64,000 nucleotides of DNA from Cupriavidus taiwanensis LMG 19424 (GCF_000069785.1 NC_010528.1:2728001-2792000), one strand, 5' to 3'. Shown: positions 30,576 through 40,324, counted from the stretch's first letter. Numbers and translations are program-made. The notes: generated by a model from the letters alone, not told the origin.

Positions 30576-31697
30576 ATGTACATCGGCATCCCGCAGGAGA
30601 CGCGGGCCGGCGAGACTCGCGTCGCCGCCACCCCGGAGACCGTCAAGAAATACGTCGCCCAGGGGCACAAGGTGGTGGTTCAGGCCGGTGCCGGCCTGGG
30701 CGCCAGCCAGCCCGACGGCGCGTATGAGGCGGTCGGCGCCACCATCGGCAGCGCCGCCGACGCGCTCGGCGCGCAACTGGTGCTGAAGGTGCGCGCGCCC
30801 GACGCCGCCGAACTGGCGCAGATGAAGCCCGGCGCGGTGCTGGTGGGCATGCTCAATCCCTTCGATGCCGAGAACAACGCGCGCATGTCGGCCGCCAACA
30901 TCACCGCCTTCGCGCTCGAGGCCGCGCCGCGCACCACGCGCGCGCAGAGCATGGACGTGCTGTCGTCGCAGGCCAACATTGCCGGCTACAAGGCCGTGCT
31001 GCTGGCCGCGCACCACTACCAGCGCTTCATGCCGATGCTGATGACCGCCGCCGGCACCGTCAAGGCCGCGCGTGTGCTGATCCTGGGCGCCGGCGTGGCC
31101 GGCCTGCAGGCGATTGCCACCGCCAAGCGCCTGGGCGCGGTGATCGAGGCCTCCGACGTGCGCCCCGCGGTCAAGGAGCAGATCGAATCGCTCGGCGCCA
31201 AGTTCCTCGACGTGCCGTTCCTGACCGACGAAGAGCGCGAGATCGCGCAGGGCGTGGGCGGCTACGCACGCCCGATGCCGCCTGACTGGATGAAGCGCCA
31301 GGCCGAGCTGGTGCACCAGCGCGCGATCCAGGCCGACATCGTCATCACTACCGCGCTGATCCCCGGGCGCAAGGCGCCGGTGCTGCTGCAGGAAGCCACC
31401 GTGGCGCAGATGAAGCCGGGCTCGGTGGTGGTCGACCTGGCCGCCGCGCAAGGCGGCAACTGCCCGCTGACGGTGGCCGACCAGGTGGTCAACCACAACG
31501 GCGTGATCCTGATCGGACATACCAACCTGGCCAGCATGGTGGCGGCCGACGCATCGGCGCTCTACGCCCGCAACGTGCTGGACTTCCTCAAGCTGGTCGT
31601 CGACAAGGACGGCCAGTTCACGCTCAACCTCGAAGACGACATCGTCGCCGCCTGCCTGATGTGCAGGGACGGCCAGGTCGTGCGCGAGGCGGCGTAA
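30576..31697 (+). CDS. pntAA: NAD(P) transhydrogenase subunit alpha, part 1
   Basis: A 373-residue NAD(H)-binding domain I of the proton-translocating transhydrogenase, which moves hydride from NADH to NADP+. It has the alanine-dehydrogenase-like N-terminus (MYIGIPQETRAGETRVAATPE) and VLILGAGVAGLQAIATAKRLGA as the dinucleotide fold. AAGGAG lies nine bases ahead of the ATG at 30576. The alpha subunit is split, with part 2 at 32283, and an unrelated gene, panD, sits between the two. Confidence 0.95.
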   Translation: MYIGIPQETRAGETRVAATPETVKKYVAQGHKVVVQAGAGLGASQPDGAYEAVGATIGSAADALGAQLVLKVRAPDAAELAQMKPGAVLVGMLNPFDAENNARMSAANITAFALEAAPRTTRAQSMDVLSSQANIAGYKAVLLAAHHYQRFMPMLMTAAGTVKAARVLILGAGVAGLQAIATAKRLGAVIEASDVRPAVKEQIESLGAKFLDVPFLTDEEREIAQGVGGYARPMPPDWMKRQAELVHQRAIQADIVITTALIPGRKAPVLLQEATVAQMKPGSVVVDLAAAQGGNCPLTVADQVVNHNGVILIGHTNLASMVAADASALYARNVLDFLKLVVDKDGQFTLNLEDDIVAACLMCRDGQVVREAA

Positions 31698-31754
31698 ACC
31701 CAACGGGCGCCACGCGCCCACTGCTTTCGCTTCAGATATAAGGACGTATCACCC

Positions 31755-32117
31755 ATGCAACGCATCATGCTCCGCGCCAAGCTCCACCGCGTCACCGTGA
31801 CGCAGGCGGACCTCAACTACGAGGGTTCGTGCGGCATCGACCAGGACCTGCTGGACGCTGCCGACATGAAGGAGTTCGAGAAGATCGAGCTGTACAACGT
31901 CAACAACGGCGAGCGCTTCTCCACCTACATCATCAAGGGCGAGCGCGGCAGCGGCGAGATCTCGCTGAACGGCGCCGCCGCGCGCCGCGCGCACCTGGGC
32001 GACCAGCTGATCATCTGCACCTATGCGCCGATGACGGACGAGGAGATCGCCACCTACAAGCCCAAGGTCATCCTGGTGAACGAGAAGAACGGCATCAAGG
32101 AAATCAAGAAGGTCTGA
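31755..32117 (+). CDS. panD: Aspartate 1-decarboxylase
   Basis: A 120-residue proenzyme that makes beta-alanine for pantothenate and CoA. The self-cleavage site Gly24-Ser25 lies in YEGSCGIDQ, giving the pyruvoyl cofactor on the new N-terminus. Length and the opening [16 protein letters not shown] are typical. The gene is unusual in position: it is flanked by pntAA (58 bp upstream) and pntAB, all in the same direction, and followed by a REP-like palindrome. Confidence 0.97.
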   Translation: MQRIMLRAKLHRVTVTQADLNYEGSCGIDQDLLDAADMKEFEKIELYNVNNGERFSTYIIKGERGSGEISLNGAAARRAHLGDQLIICTYAPMTDEEIATYKPKVILVNEKNGIKEIKKV

Positions 32118-32137
32118 ATATCAACCCCTGAGGGGTT

Positions 32138-32168
32138 GCTCCCCTCTCCCGCTTGCGGGAGAGGGAGC
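32138..32168. repeat. REP-like palindromic repeat, copy 2
   Basis: GCTCCCCTCTCCCGC-T-TGCGGGAGAGGGAGC between panD and pntAB, with a further short CCCCTGAGGGG dyad just before it. It could attenuate or process the pnt transcript. Confidence 0.8.
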
Positions 32169-32282
32169 ACGCCACCGGCGATTCAAGAGCCACGGGCCGT
32201 TGGCGTGCCCCACCGTCATACTGCATAGAACAATCACAGCAACACGCAGCATCCCGGTTTCAAAGCAACGGAGGAGAAGTCG

Positions 32283-32624
32283 ATGGAGATGGTGAACCAC
32301 ACGGTGATCAACCTGATCATCTTCGTGCTGGCGATCTACGTGGGTTACCACGTGGTCTGGACGGTCACGCCGGCCCTGCATACGCCCCTGATGGCGGTAA
32401 CCAACGCGATCTCGGCCATCATCATCGTCGGCGCCATGCTCGCCGCGGGCCTGACCGAAGGCGGCGTCGGGCGCGTGATGGGCACGCTGGCGGTGGCATT
32501 GGCGGCGGTCAACGTGTTCGGCGGCTTCCTGGTCACCCAGCGCATGCTGGAGATGTTCAAGAAGAAGGAACCGAAGGCCAAGGCGCCCGAGGGCAAGCCG
32601 GCACTGGCCAAGGAGGGCGCGTGA
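32283..32624 (+). CDS. pntAB: NAD(P) transhydrogenase subunit alpha, part 2
   Basis: A 113-residue membrane protein with three hydrophobic helices ([19 protein letters not shown], then [16 protein letters not shown], then [24 protein letters not shown]), forming part of the proton channel. GGAGAAG precedes the ATG. Its stop overlaps the pntB start (TGATG). Confidence 0.95.
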   Translation: MEMVNHTVINLIIFVLAIYVGYHVVWTVTPALHTPLMAVTNAISAIIIVGAMLAAGLTEGGVGRVMGTLAVALAAVNVFGGFLVTQRMLEMFKKKEPKAKAPEGKPALAKEGA

Positions 32625-34099
32625 TGGCGGGCCTTGTCAGCATGAACCTCGTCACCCTGCTCTACCTGGTGGCCTCGGTTTGCTTTATCCAGGCACTCAA
32701 GGGGCTGTCGCACCCGGCCTCGGCGCGCAAGGGCAATGCCTTCGGCATGATCGGCATGGCCATCGCGGTGGTGACCACGCTGGTGCTGATCGTCAAGCTG
32801 AAGAACGATTTCCTCGCGGCGGGCACGGCCCAGTCCTCAGTGGGCACCGGCATCGTGCTGATCTTCGCCGCGCTGGTGGTCGGCGGCGGCATCGGCGCCT
32901 ACGTCGCGCGCAAGGTGCAGATGACCAAGATGCCGGAACTGGTCGCGGCGATGCACTCGCTGATCGGTCTGGCGGCGGTGTTCATCGCCGTGGCGGCGGT
33001 GGCCGAGCCGGCGGCATTCGGCATCAGCCCGGCCGGCTCGCACCTGATCCCGCTGGGCAACCGCATCGAGCTGTTTATCGGCTGCTTCGTCGGCGCGATC
33101 ACGTTCTCGGGCTCGGTGATCGCCTTCGGCAAGCTGGCCGGGCGCTACAAGTTCCGCCTGTTCCAGGGCGCGCCGGTGGTGTTCGCCGGCCAGCACATGC
33201 TGAACCTGGCGCTGGCAGTGGCCATGGTCGGCTTCGGCATCGCCTTCTTCATTTCGCAGGAGTGGCTGCCGTTCCTGGTGATGCTGGCGATCGCCTTCGT
33301 GCTGGGCGTGCTGATCATCATCCCGATCGGCGGCGCCGACATGCCGGTGGTGGTGTCGATGCTGAACTCGTACTCGGGCTGGGCGGCGGCGGGCATCGGC
33401 TTCTCGCTGAACAACCCGATGCTGATCATCGCCGGCTCGCTGGTGGGTTCGTCCGGTGCGATCCTCTCGTACATCATGTGCAAGGCGATGAACCGGTCGT
33501 TCTTCAACGTGATCCTGGGCGGCTTCGGCGGCGATGCGTCGGCTGGCGCGGCGGCCGGCGCGCAGGCACAGCGCAACGTCAAGTCGGGCTCGGCCGACGA
33601 CGCCGCCTTCCTGATGGGCAACGCCGAGACCGTGATCATCGTGCCCGGCTACGGCCTGGCGGTGGCGCGCGCGCAGCACGCGCTGAAGGAGCTGACCGAG
33701 AAGCTGTCCGAGAAGGGCGTGACCGTCAAGTACGCGATCCACCCGGTGGCGGGCCGCATGCCGGGCCACATGAACGTGCTGCTGGCCGAGGCCGAGGTGC
33801 CGTACGACCAGGTCTTCGAGATGGAGGACATCAACAGCGAGTTCGGCCAGGCCGACGTGGTGCTGGTGCTGGGCGCCAACGACGTGGTCAACCCCGCGGC
33901 CAAGACCGATCCCAAGTCGCCGATCGCCGGCATGCCGATCCTGGAGGCGTACAAGGCCAAGACCATCATCGTCAACAAGCGTTCGATGGCCGCAGGCTAT
34001 GCCGGGCTGGATAACGAGCTGTTCTACATGGACAAGACCATGATGGTGTTCGGCGACGCCAAGAAGGTGGTCGAGGACATGTTCAAGGCGGTCGACTGA
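32624..34099 (+). CDS. pntB: NAD(P) transhydrogenase subunit beta
   Basis: A 491-residue subunit: about nine transmembrane helices up to ~residue 280, then the NADP(H)-binding domain III with VIIVPGYGLAVARAQHALKEL, VKYAIHPVAGRMPGHMNVLLAEA and VLVLGANDVVNPAA. It shares the TGATG junction with pntAB, and AAGGAG precedes the ATG. A second ATG 18 bases on is possible. With PntAA and PntAB it forms a complete enzyme that supplies NADPH. Confidence 0.96.
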   Translation: MAGLVSMNLVTLLYLVASVCFIQALKGLSHPASARKGNAFGMIGMAIAVVTTLVLIVKLKNDFLAAGTAQSSVGTGIVLIFAALVVGGGIGAYVARKVQMTKMPELVAAMHSLIGLAAVFIAVAAVAEPAAFGISPAGSHLIPLGNRIELFIGCFVGAITFSGSVIAFGKLAGRYKFRLFQGAPVVFAGQHMLNLALAVAMVGFGIAFFISQEWLPFLVMLAIAFVLGVLIIIPIGGADMPVVVSMLNSYSGWAAAGIGFSLNNPMLIIAGSLVGSSGAILSYIMCKAMNRSFFNVILGGFGGDASAGAAAGAQAQRNVKSGSADDAAFLMGNAETVIIVPGYGLAVARAQHALKELTEKLSEKGVTVKYAIHPVAGRMPGHMNVLLAEAEVPYDQVFEMEDINSEFGQADVVLVLGANDVVNPAAKTDPKSPIAGMPILEAYKAKTIIVNKRSMAAGYAGLDNELFYMDKTMMVFGDAKKVVEDMFKAVD

Positions 34100-34245
34100 C
34101 GCCGCCAGGCCGCTCCGGTTCCGCGCCGGCCGGGATCTTTCCGGTCCTGGCGCGGGCCATGGTCATCGCCCGGCGGCCCCGCGGAAACACGGGCCGGCCC
34201 GCCCCGCCGCCCAGCCGCCAGGGGGCGCTGCCAGCCAGGCGTGCC

Positions 34246-34273
34246 TTGCAAGGCAGCCGTGGCGCGCTATACT
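34246..34273 (+). promoter_or_regulatory. Sigma-70-like promoter for the orphan response regulator
   Basis: TTGCAA at 34246-34251 and TATACT at 34268-34273, spaced 16 bp, lie 38-68 bp before the candidate start codons. It stands out against the GC-rich background. Confidence 0.6.
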
Positions 34274-34340
34274 GGCCTGCGAATACGCACGCTGGCTTGC
34301 CACTTGCGCCATGCCTGTGCCAACCCCTGCCCGCCGCTCC

Positions 34341-35387
34341 ATGACCTTCAATCCGCACGACAGGAACCTGTCGGTCTTCCATCACCCGGTCCTGACTGTG
34401 CTGGTGGATGACAGCAAGTCCTTCATCGATAGCCTGGCGTTCCAGATGGATGCCACGCGCGGGGTGATTACCTTCACCGACCCGCGCGAAGCGCTGCAGT
34501 GGATCCGCGAAGCCTACGCCACCCGCTTCCCCGGCTTCCTGCCGGTGCGCGTCACGCACGACGACCTCACCTTCCTGACTGAGCGGCGCACGGTGCAGCT
34601 GGATATCGACCGCATCTACCGCCAGATCCACGACGTCAACCGCTTCCTGCAGCCTGGCGTGGTGGTGGTCGACTATTCGATGCCGCAGATGGACGGCCTG
34701 GAATTCTGCCAGGCGCTGCAGGACCTGCCCTGCAAGACCATCCTGCTTACCGGCACCGCCGACGAAAGCATCGCCGTGCAGGGCTTCAACCACGGGCTGA
34801 TCGACCGCTATGTGAAAAAGCACGACAGCAATATGGTGGAGCGGCTGGACCAGGAAATCGAGGCCATGCAGCAGGCGTACTTCGCCACGCTGTCGCGCAC
34901 GCTGCGCGAGCTGCTGACGCGGCATTCGTTCTCGTTCCTGTCCGATCCGGCCATGACCGAGCGCGTGCGCCAGCTGACCGCGCGCTACGGCTTCGTCGAG
35001 TACTACCTGTACCCGAATCCCGCCGGCATCCTGCTGCTGACCGCGCAGGGCCACGCCACGCTGATGGTGATCGAGACCCGCGCCGGCCTGATGACGCAGG
35101 TGGAGTCGGCCGAAGCCTACGACGCCCCCGCCGCGCTGATCGAAGGCCTGCGCGAAGGCCGGCTCGTGCCCTTCTTCTGGCCCGGCAACGGCATGTACAC
35201 GCCGGCCTGCGTCGACTGGGAGCAATACTGCCTGCCGGCCGAGCGCTGCGAAGGCAGGGAAGAGTTCTTCTACGCGCTGTTCGACCTGCCGCGCCACCTG
35301 CTGCAGGAGCCGGTGGTCAGCCTGCAGAGCTTCCTCGCGGATTTCAGCCGCAACCCCGACGCGCTGACGGGGCGCAAGCGCCCCTGA
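34341..35387 (+). CDS. Orphan response regulator with an atypical receiver and unknown output domain
   Basis: A 348-residue protein; an ATG at 34311 is also possible. Receiver elements are present but spread out: acidic pair at ~23-24 (LVDDS), phospho-acceptor Asp ~111 in VVVDYSMPQMDG, Thr ~137 in LLTGTADES, Lys in RYVKKHD. The gap between strand 2 and the phospho-acceptor strand holds ~50 extra residues (~55-105). The C-terminal ~180 residues match no DNA-binding or enzymatic domain that I recognise. No kinase is adjacent. It has its own promoter, and an inverted repeat at 35379-35400 overlaps its 3' end. Confidence 0.82.
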   Translation: MTFNPHDRNLSVFHHPVLTVLVDDSKSFIDSLAFQMDATRGVITFTDPREALQWIREAYATRFPGFLPVRVTHDDLTFLTERRTVQLDIDRIYRQIHDVNRFLQPGVVVVDYSMPQMDGLEFCQALQDLPCKTILLTGTADESIAVQGFNHGLIDRYVKKHDSNMVERLDQEIEAMQQAYFATLSRTLRELLTRHSFSFLSDPAMTERVRQLTARYGFVEYYLYPNPAGILLLTAQGHATLMVIETRAGLMTQVESAEAYDAPAALIEGLREGRLVPFFWPGNGMYTPACVDWEQYCLPAERCEGREEFFYALFDLPRHLLQEPVVSLQSFLADFSRNPDALTGRKRP

Positions 35388-35400
35388 CATCACAGGGGCG
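35379..35400. terminator. Possible hairpin at the converging ends of the response regulator and rlmL genes
   Basis: CGCCCCTG (35379-35386) and CAGGGGCG (35393-35400) form an 8-bp stem with a 6-base loop; there is no T-run, so it is a weak candidate. Confidence 0.4.
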
Positions 35401-35414
35401 GCGCGCGGCCCCGG

Positions 35415-36668
35415 TCAGTCCCCTTGCGGTGCCCGGTTGGCGCCGCGCACCATGTCGAAACGGAACAGCCGGCACTCGATATTGCCGTTGTAGAGCGGCG
35501 TGCGGCGCGATTCCTTCAGCCGCAGCCGGCGCGGAAAGCCCAGGTCGCCGGTGAACACCCACGCCTGCCAGCCGGCGAAATGCTGCTTCAGGGTGGTGGC
35601 AAAGGCGCTGGCGAACTGGTTGGCGGCGGCCTCTTCGACTTCATCCCGCGGCAGCTCGTCCTCCGGCGCGCGGCGCTGGCCGCGCACCGCGATGCGCTCG
35701 CCGTACGGGGGATTCATCAGCAGCAGGCCCGGCTCGTCATAGGGCGGCTGCACGAAGCGCGCGTCCACCTGCTTGGTGCGCGCCTCGCCCGGCAGGCCGG
35801 CGCGCTCCCAGTTGGCGCGCGTGATCGCCAGCATGTCGGTGGAGATATCCGAACCGACCACCTGCAGTTCATCGGCCGAGGCCAGCATGCGGGCGCGCTG
35901 CGCGTCCGACTTCAGCTTCTGCCACGCCTTGGTGTCCATGCCCTTGAGCCATTCGAAGGCGAAGCTGCGGCTGCCGCCCGGCGCGATGCCCAGCGCCACC
36001 TGCGCGGCCTCGATCAGGAAGGTGCCGCTGCCGCACATCGGGTCGTAGAAGGGCCGGAAGGTCTGGCCCGGCACCCAGCCCGCCAGGCGCAGGATACCGG
36101 CCGCAAGGTTTTCCTTCAGCGGGGCCTCGCCCTTCTCGGTGCGCCAGCCGCGCTTGAACAGCGGCTCGCCGGTGGTGTCGAGATACAGCGTGCAGTCGCG
36201 CTCGGTCAGGTGGGCGTAGATGCGCACATCGGGGCTGACGGTATCGACGCTGGGCCGGGCGCCCAGGCGCTCGCGCATGGCATCGCAGACGCCGTCCTTG
36301 ACCCGCAGCGCGGTGAAATTGAGGCTGCGCAGCGGCGACTTGTGGGCGGTAATGTCCACGCGCAGCGACTCGTCGGGCGAGAACCACTGCTCCCAGCGCA
36401 CGCCGCGCGCCAGCGTGTAGATGTCGTCCTCGTGCCGGTAGCCGCGCGCGGCCACGCGCATCAGCACCCGGCTGGCAATGCGCGAGTGCAGGTTGACCGC
36501 ATAGGCGGCAGCCATCTCGCCCGAGAAGTTGACGCCGCCCGGCACTTCCTGGTGCACCGAAAAAGGCGCCAGCGCAGCCATGCCCGGCATCGCGGCGATC
36601 TCGCGCAGCTCTTCGGCGAGCGCGCTCTCCAGGCCGCGCGGGCAAGGGGCAAAGAAGGCTTGGGTCAT
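35415..36668 (-). CDS. rlmL: THUMP-domain 23S rRNA guanine-N2 methyltransferase (RlmL N-terminal type)
   Basis: A 417-residue protein. The N-terminus (AFFAPCPRGLESALAEELREI) and following ferredoxin-like plus THUMP region bind RNA; the Rossmann methyltransferase part has DPMCGSGTFLIEAAQVALG and the catalytic motif LLMNPPYGERIAV, typical of N2-guanine methylation. It lacks the second RlmK module found in E. coli RlmKL, as is usual outside enterics. AGGA precedes the start at 36668. The symbol is by similarity; the exact base modified is inferred. Confidence 0.9.
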   Translation of the reverse strand: MTQAFFAPCPRGLESALAEELREIAAMPGMAALAPFSVHQEVPGGVNFSGEMAAAYAVNLHSRIASRVLMRVAARGYRHEDDIYTLARGVRWEQWFSPDESLRVDITAHKSPLRSLNFTALRVKDGVCDAMRERLGARPSVDTVSPDVRIYAHLTERDCTLYLDTTGEPLFKRGWRTEKGEAPLKENLAAGILRLAGWVPGQTFRPFYDPMCGSGTFLIEAAQVALGIAPGGSRSFAFEWLKGMDTKAWQKLKSDAQRARMLASADELQVVGSDISTDMLAITRANWERAGLPGEARTKQVDARFVQPPYDEPGLLLMNPPYGERIAVRGQRRAPEDELPRDEVEEAAANQFASAFATTLKQHFAGWQAWVFTGDLGFPRRLRLKESRRTPLYNGNIECRLFRFDMVRGANRAPQGD

Positions 36669-36692
36669 GAGAGGGATTCCTGCAAACAAAAA

Positions 36693-36710
36693 CGTCCGCC
36701 GTGGCGGACG
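36693..36710 (-). terminator. Terminator downstream of the HCCA isomerase-like gene
   Basis: The stem CGTCCGCC-GT-GGCGGACG is followed on the minus strand by T5GT3. It ends ~25 bases before rlmL, so rlmL probably has its own promoter or relies on read-through. Confidence 0.75.
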
Positions 36711-36731
36711 GGGAAGTATCGGTAGCTTAGG

Positions 36732-37337
36732 TCAGGCCGCGGCCAGCGCGCGGTCGAGAAAATCGAGCCGGTCCTGGCCCCAGAACGGCTGGCCGTCGTA
36801 GACGTACCACGGCGCGCCGAATACGCCGGCCGAGATCGCGTCCTGCGTGTTCTGCGCATAGGCGGCCTGCACCGACTGGGCTTCGCTGGCCTTGAGCAGG
36901 CCGGCGCCATCCAGGCCGGTCTCGTCGGCAATCTGCGCCAGCGTGGCGGCATCGGCGATATTGCGCTGCTGCGCCCACACCGCCGCGCCGATCGCGCCGG
37001 TCAGCGCCATCGCGCGCGCGGTGCCATGCGCCAGTTGCGCGGCAATGATCAGCTTGCTGGCAGCGTCGCCCGACACCGGGAAAAACGTCGGCTCCAGGTT
37101 CAGCGGCAGGTTCAGGAACTCGCTCCAGCGCTTGAGCTCGACCAGGCGGTACGCCTGGCGCTGCGGCGGGCGCTGCGCCAGCGGCAGCCCGCCGGAGACA
37201 GAGAACACCTTTCCCAGGTCGACCGGTTTCAGGTTCACCTGCGCGCCATGGCGCGCGGCGATGTCGCTGAACCGGGCATGGCCCATGTAGACGTACGGCG
37301 ATTGCGGCGTCAGGTAGTAGTCGACCAGCTTGCTCAT
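36732..37337 (-). CDS. 2-hydroxychromene-2-carboxylate isomerase-like (DsbA-fold) protein
   Basis: A 201-residue thioredoxin-superfamily protein of the kappa-GST/HCCA isomerase type. LTPQSPYVYMGH places Ser where DsbA has its CXXC, and AGVFGAPWYVYDGQPFWGQDRLDF is the cis-Pro and C-terminal signature. HCCA isomerases act in naphthalene breakdown with glutathione, but no aromatic-degradation genes are nearby, so the true substrate is unknown. It starts 54 bp downstream of hemJ, in the same direction. Confidence 0.9.
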   Translation of the reverse strand: MSKLVDYYLTPQSPYVYMGHARFSDIAARHGAQVNLKPVDLGKVFSVSGGLPLAQRPPQRQAYRLVELKRWSEFLNLPLNLEPTFFPVSGDAASKLIIAAQLAHGTARAMALTGAIGAAVWAQQRNIADAATLAQIADETGLDGAGLLKASEAQSVQAAYAQNTQDAISAGVFGAPWYVYDGQPFWGQDRLDFLDRALAAA

Positions 37338-37391
37338 GTTGGTTTCCGAGACGAAATCAGGCAGCAATATAAAGGCGAAACGCGGCCAGCC

Positions 37392-37814
37392 TCAGAACGG
37401 CTTGACCACGACCAGGATCACCACCGCCAGCAGCACCAGCACCGGCAGCTCGTTGAACCAGCGATAGAACTTGTGCGAGCGCGCGTTGCGCCCCGCCTCG
37501 AACTTGCGCAGCAGCACGCCGCAGCCGTGGTGGTAGCCGATCAGCACCAGCACCAGCGCCAGCTTGGCATGCATCCAACCCTGCCCCGCGCCGCGGCCAA
37601 TGCCATAGCCGAGGTACAGCCACAGCCCGAACACCACCGCCGGCACTGCCAGCATGGTCATGAAGCGGAACAGCTTGCGCGCCATCAACAGCAGGCGCTG
37701 CGTGCTGGCGGCTTCGGTTTCCATCGCCAGATTGACGAAGATGCGCGGCAGGTAGAACAGGCCGGCGAACCACGAAACGACGAAGACGATATGCAGCGCT
37801 TTGACCCAGAGCAT
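37392..37814 (-). CDS. hemJ: Protoporphyrinogen IX oxidase HemJ-like membrane protein
   Basis: A 140-residue protein with four hydrophobic helices. LWVKALHIVFVVSWFAGLFYLPRIFVN holds the conserved His and Trp-Phe-Ala motif, and GWMHAKLALVLVLIGYHHGCG supplies further conserved His/Lys of the HemJ (CopD-like) family. HemJ is the usual protoporphyrinogen oxidase of bacteria lacking HemG/HemY. Function is by family; the gene stands between proA and the HCCA isomerase-like gene. Confidence 0.88.
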   Translation of the reverse strand: MLWVKALHIVFVVSWFAGLFYLPRIFVNLAMETEAASTQRLLLMARKLFRFMTMLAVPAVVFGLWLYLGYGIGRGAGQGWMHAKLALVLVLIGYHHGCGVLLRKFEAGRNARSHKFYRWFNELPVLVLLAVVILVVVKPF

Positions 37815-37878
37815 CGGTGCCTGATGACGTTATTGTTTTCGACAACTTCCAAATTCCACTGGCAAGCGAATGCCGCAC

Positions 37879-39159
37879 TTACGTCCGAACCTCGCCGTGC
37901 CCGAACACCACGTACTTGAGCGAGGTCAGCCCTTCCAGCCCGACCGGGCCGCGCGCATGCAGCTTGTCGTTGGAGATGCCGATCTCCGCGCCCAGGCCGT
38001 ATTCGAAGCCATCGGCAAAACGGGTCGAGGCATTGATCATCACGCTGGCCGAATCGACCTCGCGGATAAAGCGCATGCCCGCCGAGTAGTTCTCGGTGAT
38101 GATCGAGTCGGTATGGTGCGAGCCGTACTCATTGATATGCGAGATGGCTTGATCGAGGCCAACGACGGTCTTGATCGCCAGGATCGGCGCCAGGTATTCC
38201 AGGCGCCAGTCTTCCTCTGAGGCATCGACCAGGCCGCTGAAGCCCGCCGCTTCGAGCGTGGCGCGGGTGGCCGGGCACACGCGCAGCTCGACGCCCTTCT
38301 GCTGGTAGATGCGGCACAGCGGCGGCAGCGCGGCGGCGGCGATGTCCTGGGACACCAGCAGCGTTTCCATGGTGTTGCACGGCGCGTAGCGCTGGGTCTT
38401 GGCGTTGTCGCAGACACGCACGGCCTTGTCCAGGTCGGCCTCGGCGTCGATGTAGACGTGGCAGATGCCGTCCAGGTGCTTGATCATCGGCACGCGCGCT
38501 TCTTCCATCAGGCGCGCGATCAGGCTCTTGCCGCCGCGCGGCACGATCACGTCGACGAATTCGGTCATGGTGATCAGGCGACCGACCGCGGCGCGGTCGG
38601 TGGTCTCGATCACCTGCACGGCTTCCGGCGGCAGGCCGGCGGCGGACAGGCCCTCGGCCACCAGCGCGGCCAGCGCGGTGTTGGATTCAATCGCCTCGGA
38701 TCCGCCGCGCAGGATGGTGGCGTTGCCCGACTTCAGGCACAGCGCGGCGGCGTCGATGGTCACGTTGGGGCGCGACTCGTAGATGATGCCGATCACGCCC
38801 AGCGGCACGCGCATCTGGCCCACCTGGATGCCGGTCGGGCGGAACTTCATGTTCGAGATCTCGCCGATCGGGTCAGGCAGCGCGGCGATCTGCTCCAGCC
38901 CCGCGGCCATGGTGGCAATGGCCTTGTCCGACAGCGTCAGGCGGTCGACGAAGGCGGCGTCCTGGCCGTTGGCGCGGGCGCGCTCGACGTCGCGCGCGTT
39001 GACGGCCTTGAGCTGGTCGGCATCGCGGCGGATCGCGGCGGCGATGGTCAGCAGCGCACGGTTCTTGTCGGCGGTGGAGGCACGCGCGATCGCGCGCGAC
39101 GCCGCGCGGGCCTGGCGGCCGACGCGGTCCATGTATTGGTTGAGGTCGAACTCGGTCAT
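37879..39159 (-). CDS. proA: Gamma-glutamyl phosphate reductase
   Basis: A 426-residue aldehyde-dehydrogenase-superfamily enzyme of proline synthesis that reduces glutamyl-5-phosphate. The catalytic Cys lies in [32 protein letters not shown] and [14 protein letters not shown] are ProA signatures. The start at 39159 begins at the conserved N-terminus; an upstream extension crosses a palindromic repeat and is rejected. Located downstream of holA in the leuS-lptE-holA-proA series, a common order in Burkholderiales. Confidence 0.96.
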   Translation of the reverse strand: MTEFDLNQYMDRVGRQARAASRAIARASTADKNRALLTIAAAIRRDADQLKAVNARDVERARANGQDAAFVDRLTLSDKAIATMAAGLEQIAALPDPIGEISNMKFRPTGIQVGQMRVPLGVIGIIYESRPNVTIDAAALCLKSGNATILRGGSEAIESNTALAALVAEGLSAAGLPPEAVQVIETTDRAAVGRLITMTEFVDVIVPRGGKSLIARLMEEARVPMIKHLDGICHVYIDAEADLDKAVRVCDNAKTQRYAPCNTMETLLVSQDIAAAALPPLCRIYQQKGVELRVCPATRATLEAAGFSGLVDASEEDWRLEYLAPILAIKTVVGLDQAISHINEYGSHHTDSIITENYSAGMRFIREVDSASVMINASTRFADGFEYGLGAEIGISNDKLHARGPVGLEGLTSLKYVVFGHGEVRT

Positions 39160-39197
39160 GTCAGTGGCCGGGGGAAAGGCCGTGTCAGTGTGTGTTC

Positions 39198-39228
39198 CTC
39201 CCCTCTCCCGCGCGCGGGAGAGGGGAGC
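39198..39228. repeat. REP-like palindromic repeat, copy 3
   Basis: CTCCCCTCTCCCGC-GC-GCGGGAGAGGGGAG between holA and proA, followed by CAAACCTTCGGCG. It is the most symmetric of the three copies. Confidence 0.82.
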
Positions 39229-39265
39229 AAACCTTCGGCGAGCAAACGCCTCAGGAACGCAACTC

Positions 39266-40324
39266 CTAGCGCGCAATCATCAGCGCCAGCTGCTGCAAGC
39301 CGTCCCACGGCTCCGCCGGCAGCGGCGCGGCGCCTGGCGGCGGCAGGTCCTGCAGGCCCTTGACCTGGCGGTCCAGTCGCGCGGCCAGCGCCAAGGCTGC
39401 TTCCAGCCGTGGCTGCGCCAGGCGTTGCGCGGCCTGCGGCACCAGCCGCTCGCGCGGGCCCCAGACGCGCAGTTCGCGCATCAGCACGCCCGCCGGCTTG
39501 CCGGCCGCCAGCCCTTGCCGGACCTTGGATAATACGCGAATTTCCTCGGTCAGCGCCCACAGCACCAGCACCGTGGCCTCGCCCTCGCCGCGCAGCCCTT
39601 CGAGCATGCGCACCAGCCGCGGCACGTCGCCCGACAACATGGATTCCGACAGCTTGAACACGTCGTAGCGGGCCACGTTCAGCACCGCGTCGTGCACCTG
39701 CTCGAAGCTCAGTTCGCCGGGCGGGTACAGCAGGCCCAGCTTCTGGATTTCCTGGTGCGCCGCCAGCAGGTTGCCCTCGACCTTGTCGGCGATGAACTGC
39801 AGCGCGCGCCGGCCAGGCTCACCGCCTTGCACGCGCTGCTGCTGCAGCGCCAGCCGCTCGCCGACCCACGCCGGCAAGCGGGTGCGGTCCACGGTGTCGA
39901 CCTTGATCGACACGCCGGCGCCTTCCAGCGCCTGGAACCAGGCCGACTTGGACGCGGCAAAGTCCAGCCGCGGCAGCGTCACCAGCATCACCACATCGGG
40001 CGACGGCTGCGCGGCCACGGCGCGCAGCGCCTCGCCGCCATCCTTGCCCGGCTTGCCCGACGGAATGCGCAGCTCGACGATCTTGCGGTCGCCGAACAGC
40101 GACATCGACTGCTGCGCCTCGACCAGCCGGCCCCAGTGAAAGCCCCGCTCGGCCACCAGCACCTCGCGTTCGGAGAAGCCCGCTTCCCGCGCCGTGGCAC
40201 GCAGGCGGTCGACCGCCTCCAGCACCAGCAGGTGCTCGTCGCCGTGCACCACGTACAGCGGCGCCAGCCCCTTGGCCTTGGCCTGGCGCAGGTGCGCGTC
40301 GAGCCCGTCGAGCTTGAGCTGCAT
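39266..40324 (-). CDS. holA: DNA polymerase III subunit delta
   Basis: A 352-residue clamp-loader subunit that opens the beta clamp. The N-terminus has [21 protein letters not shown], the degenerate nucleotide-fold start, and [28 protein letters not shown], the typical delta core. Length matches the family. It overlaps no neighbour; its start is 14 bp past lptE, so the two are probably co-transcribed. Confidence 0.95.
   Translation of the reverse strand: MQLKLDGLDAHLRQAKAKGLAPLYVVHGDEHLLVLEAVDRLRATAREAGFSEREVLVAERGFHWGRLVEAQQSMSLFGDRKIVELRIPSGKPGKDGGEALRAVAAQPSPDVVMLVTLPRLDFAASKSAWFQALEGAGVSIKVDTVDRTRLPAWVGERLALQQQRVQGGEPGRRALQFIADKVEGNLLAAHQEIQKLGLLYPPGELSFEQVHDAVLNVARYDVFKLSESMLSGDVPRLVRMLEGLRGEGEATVLVLWALTEEIRVLSKVRQGLAAGKPAGVLMRELRVWGPRERLVPQAAQRLAQPRLEAALALAARLDRQVKGLQDLPPPGAAPLPAEPWDGLQQLALMIAR

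Noticed and set aside
36732..37337. Aromatic (naphthalene) degradation cluster around the HCCA isomerase-like gene
   Set aside because: No other degradation gene is nearby; neighbours are hemJ and rlmL.
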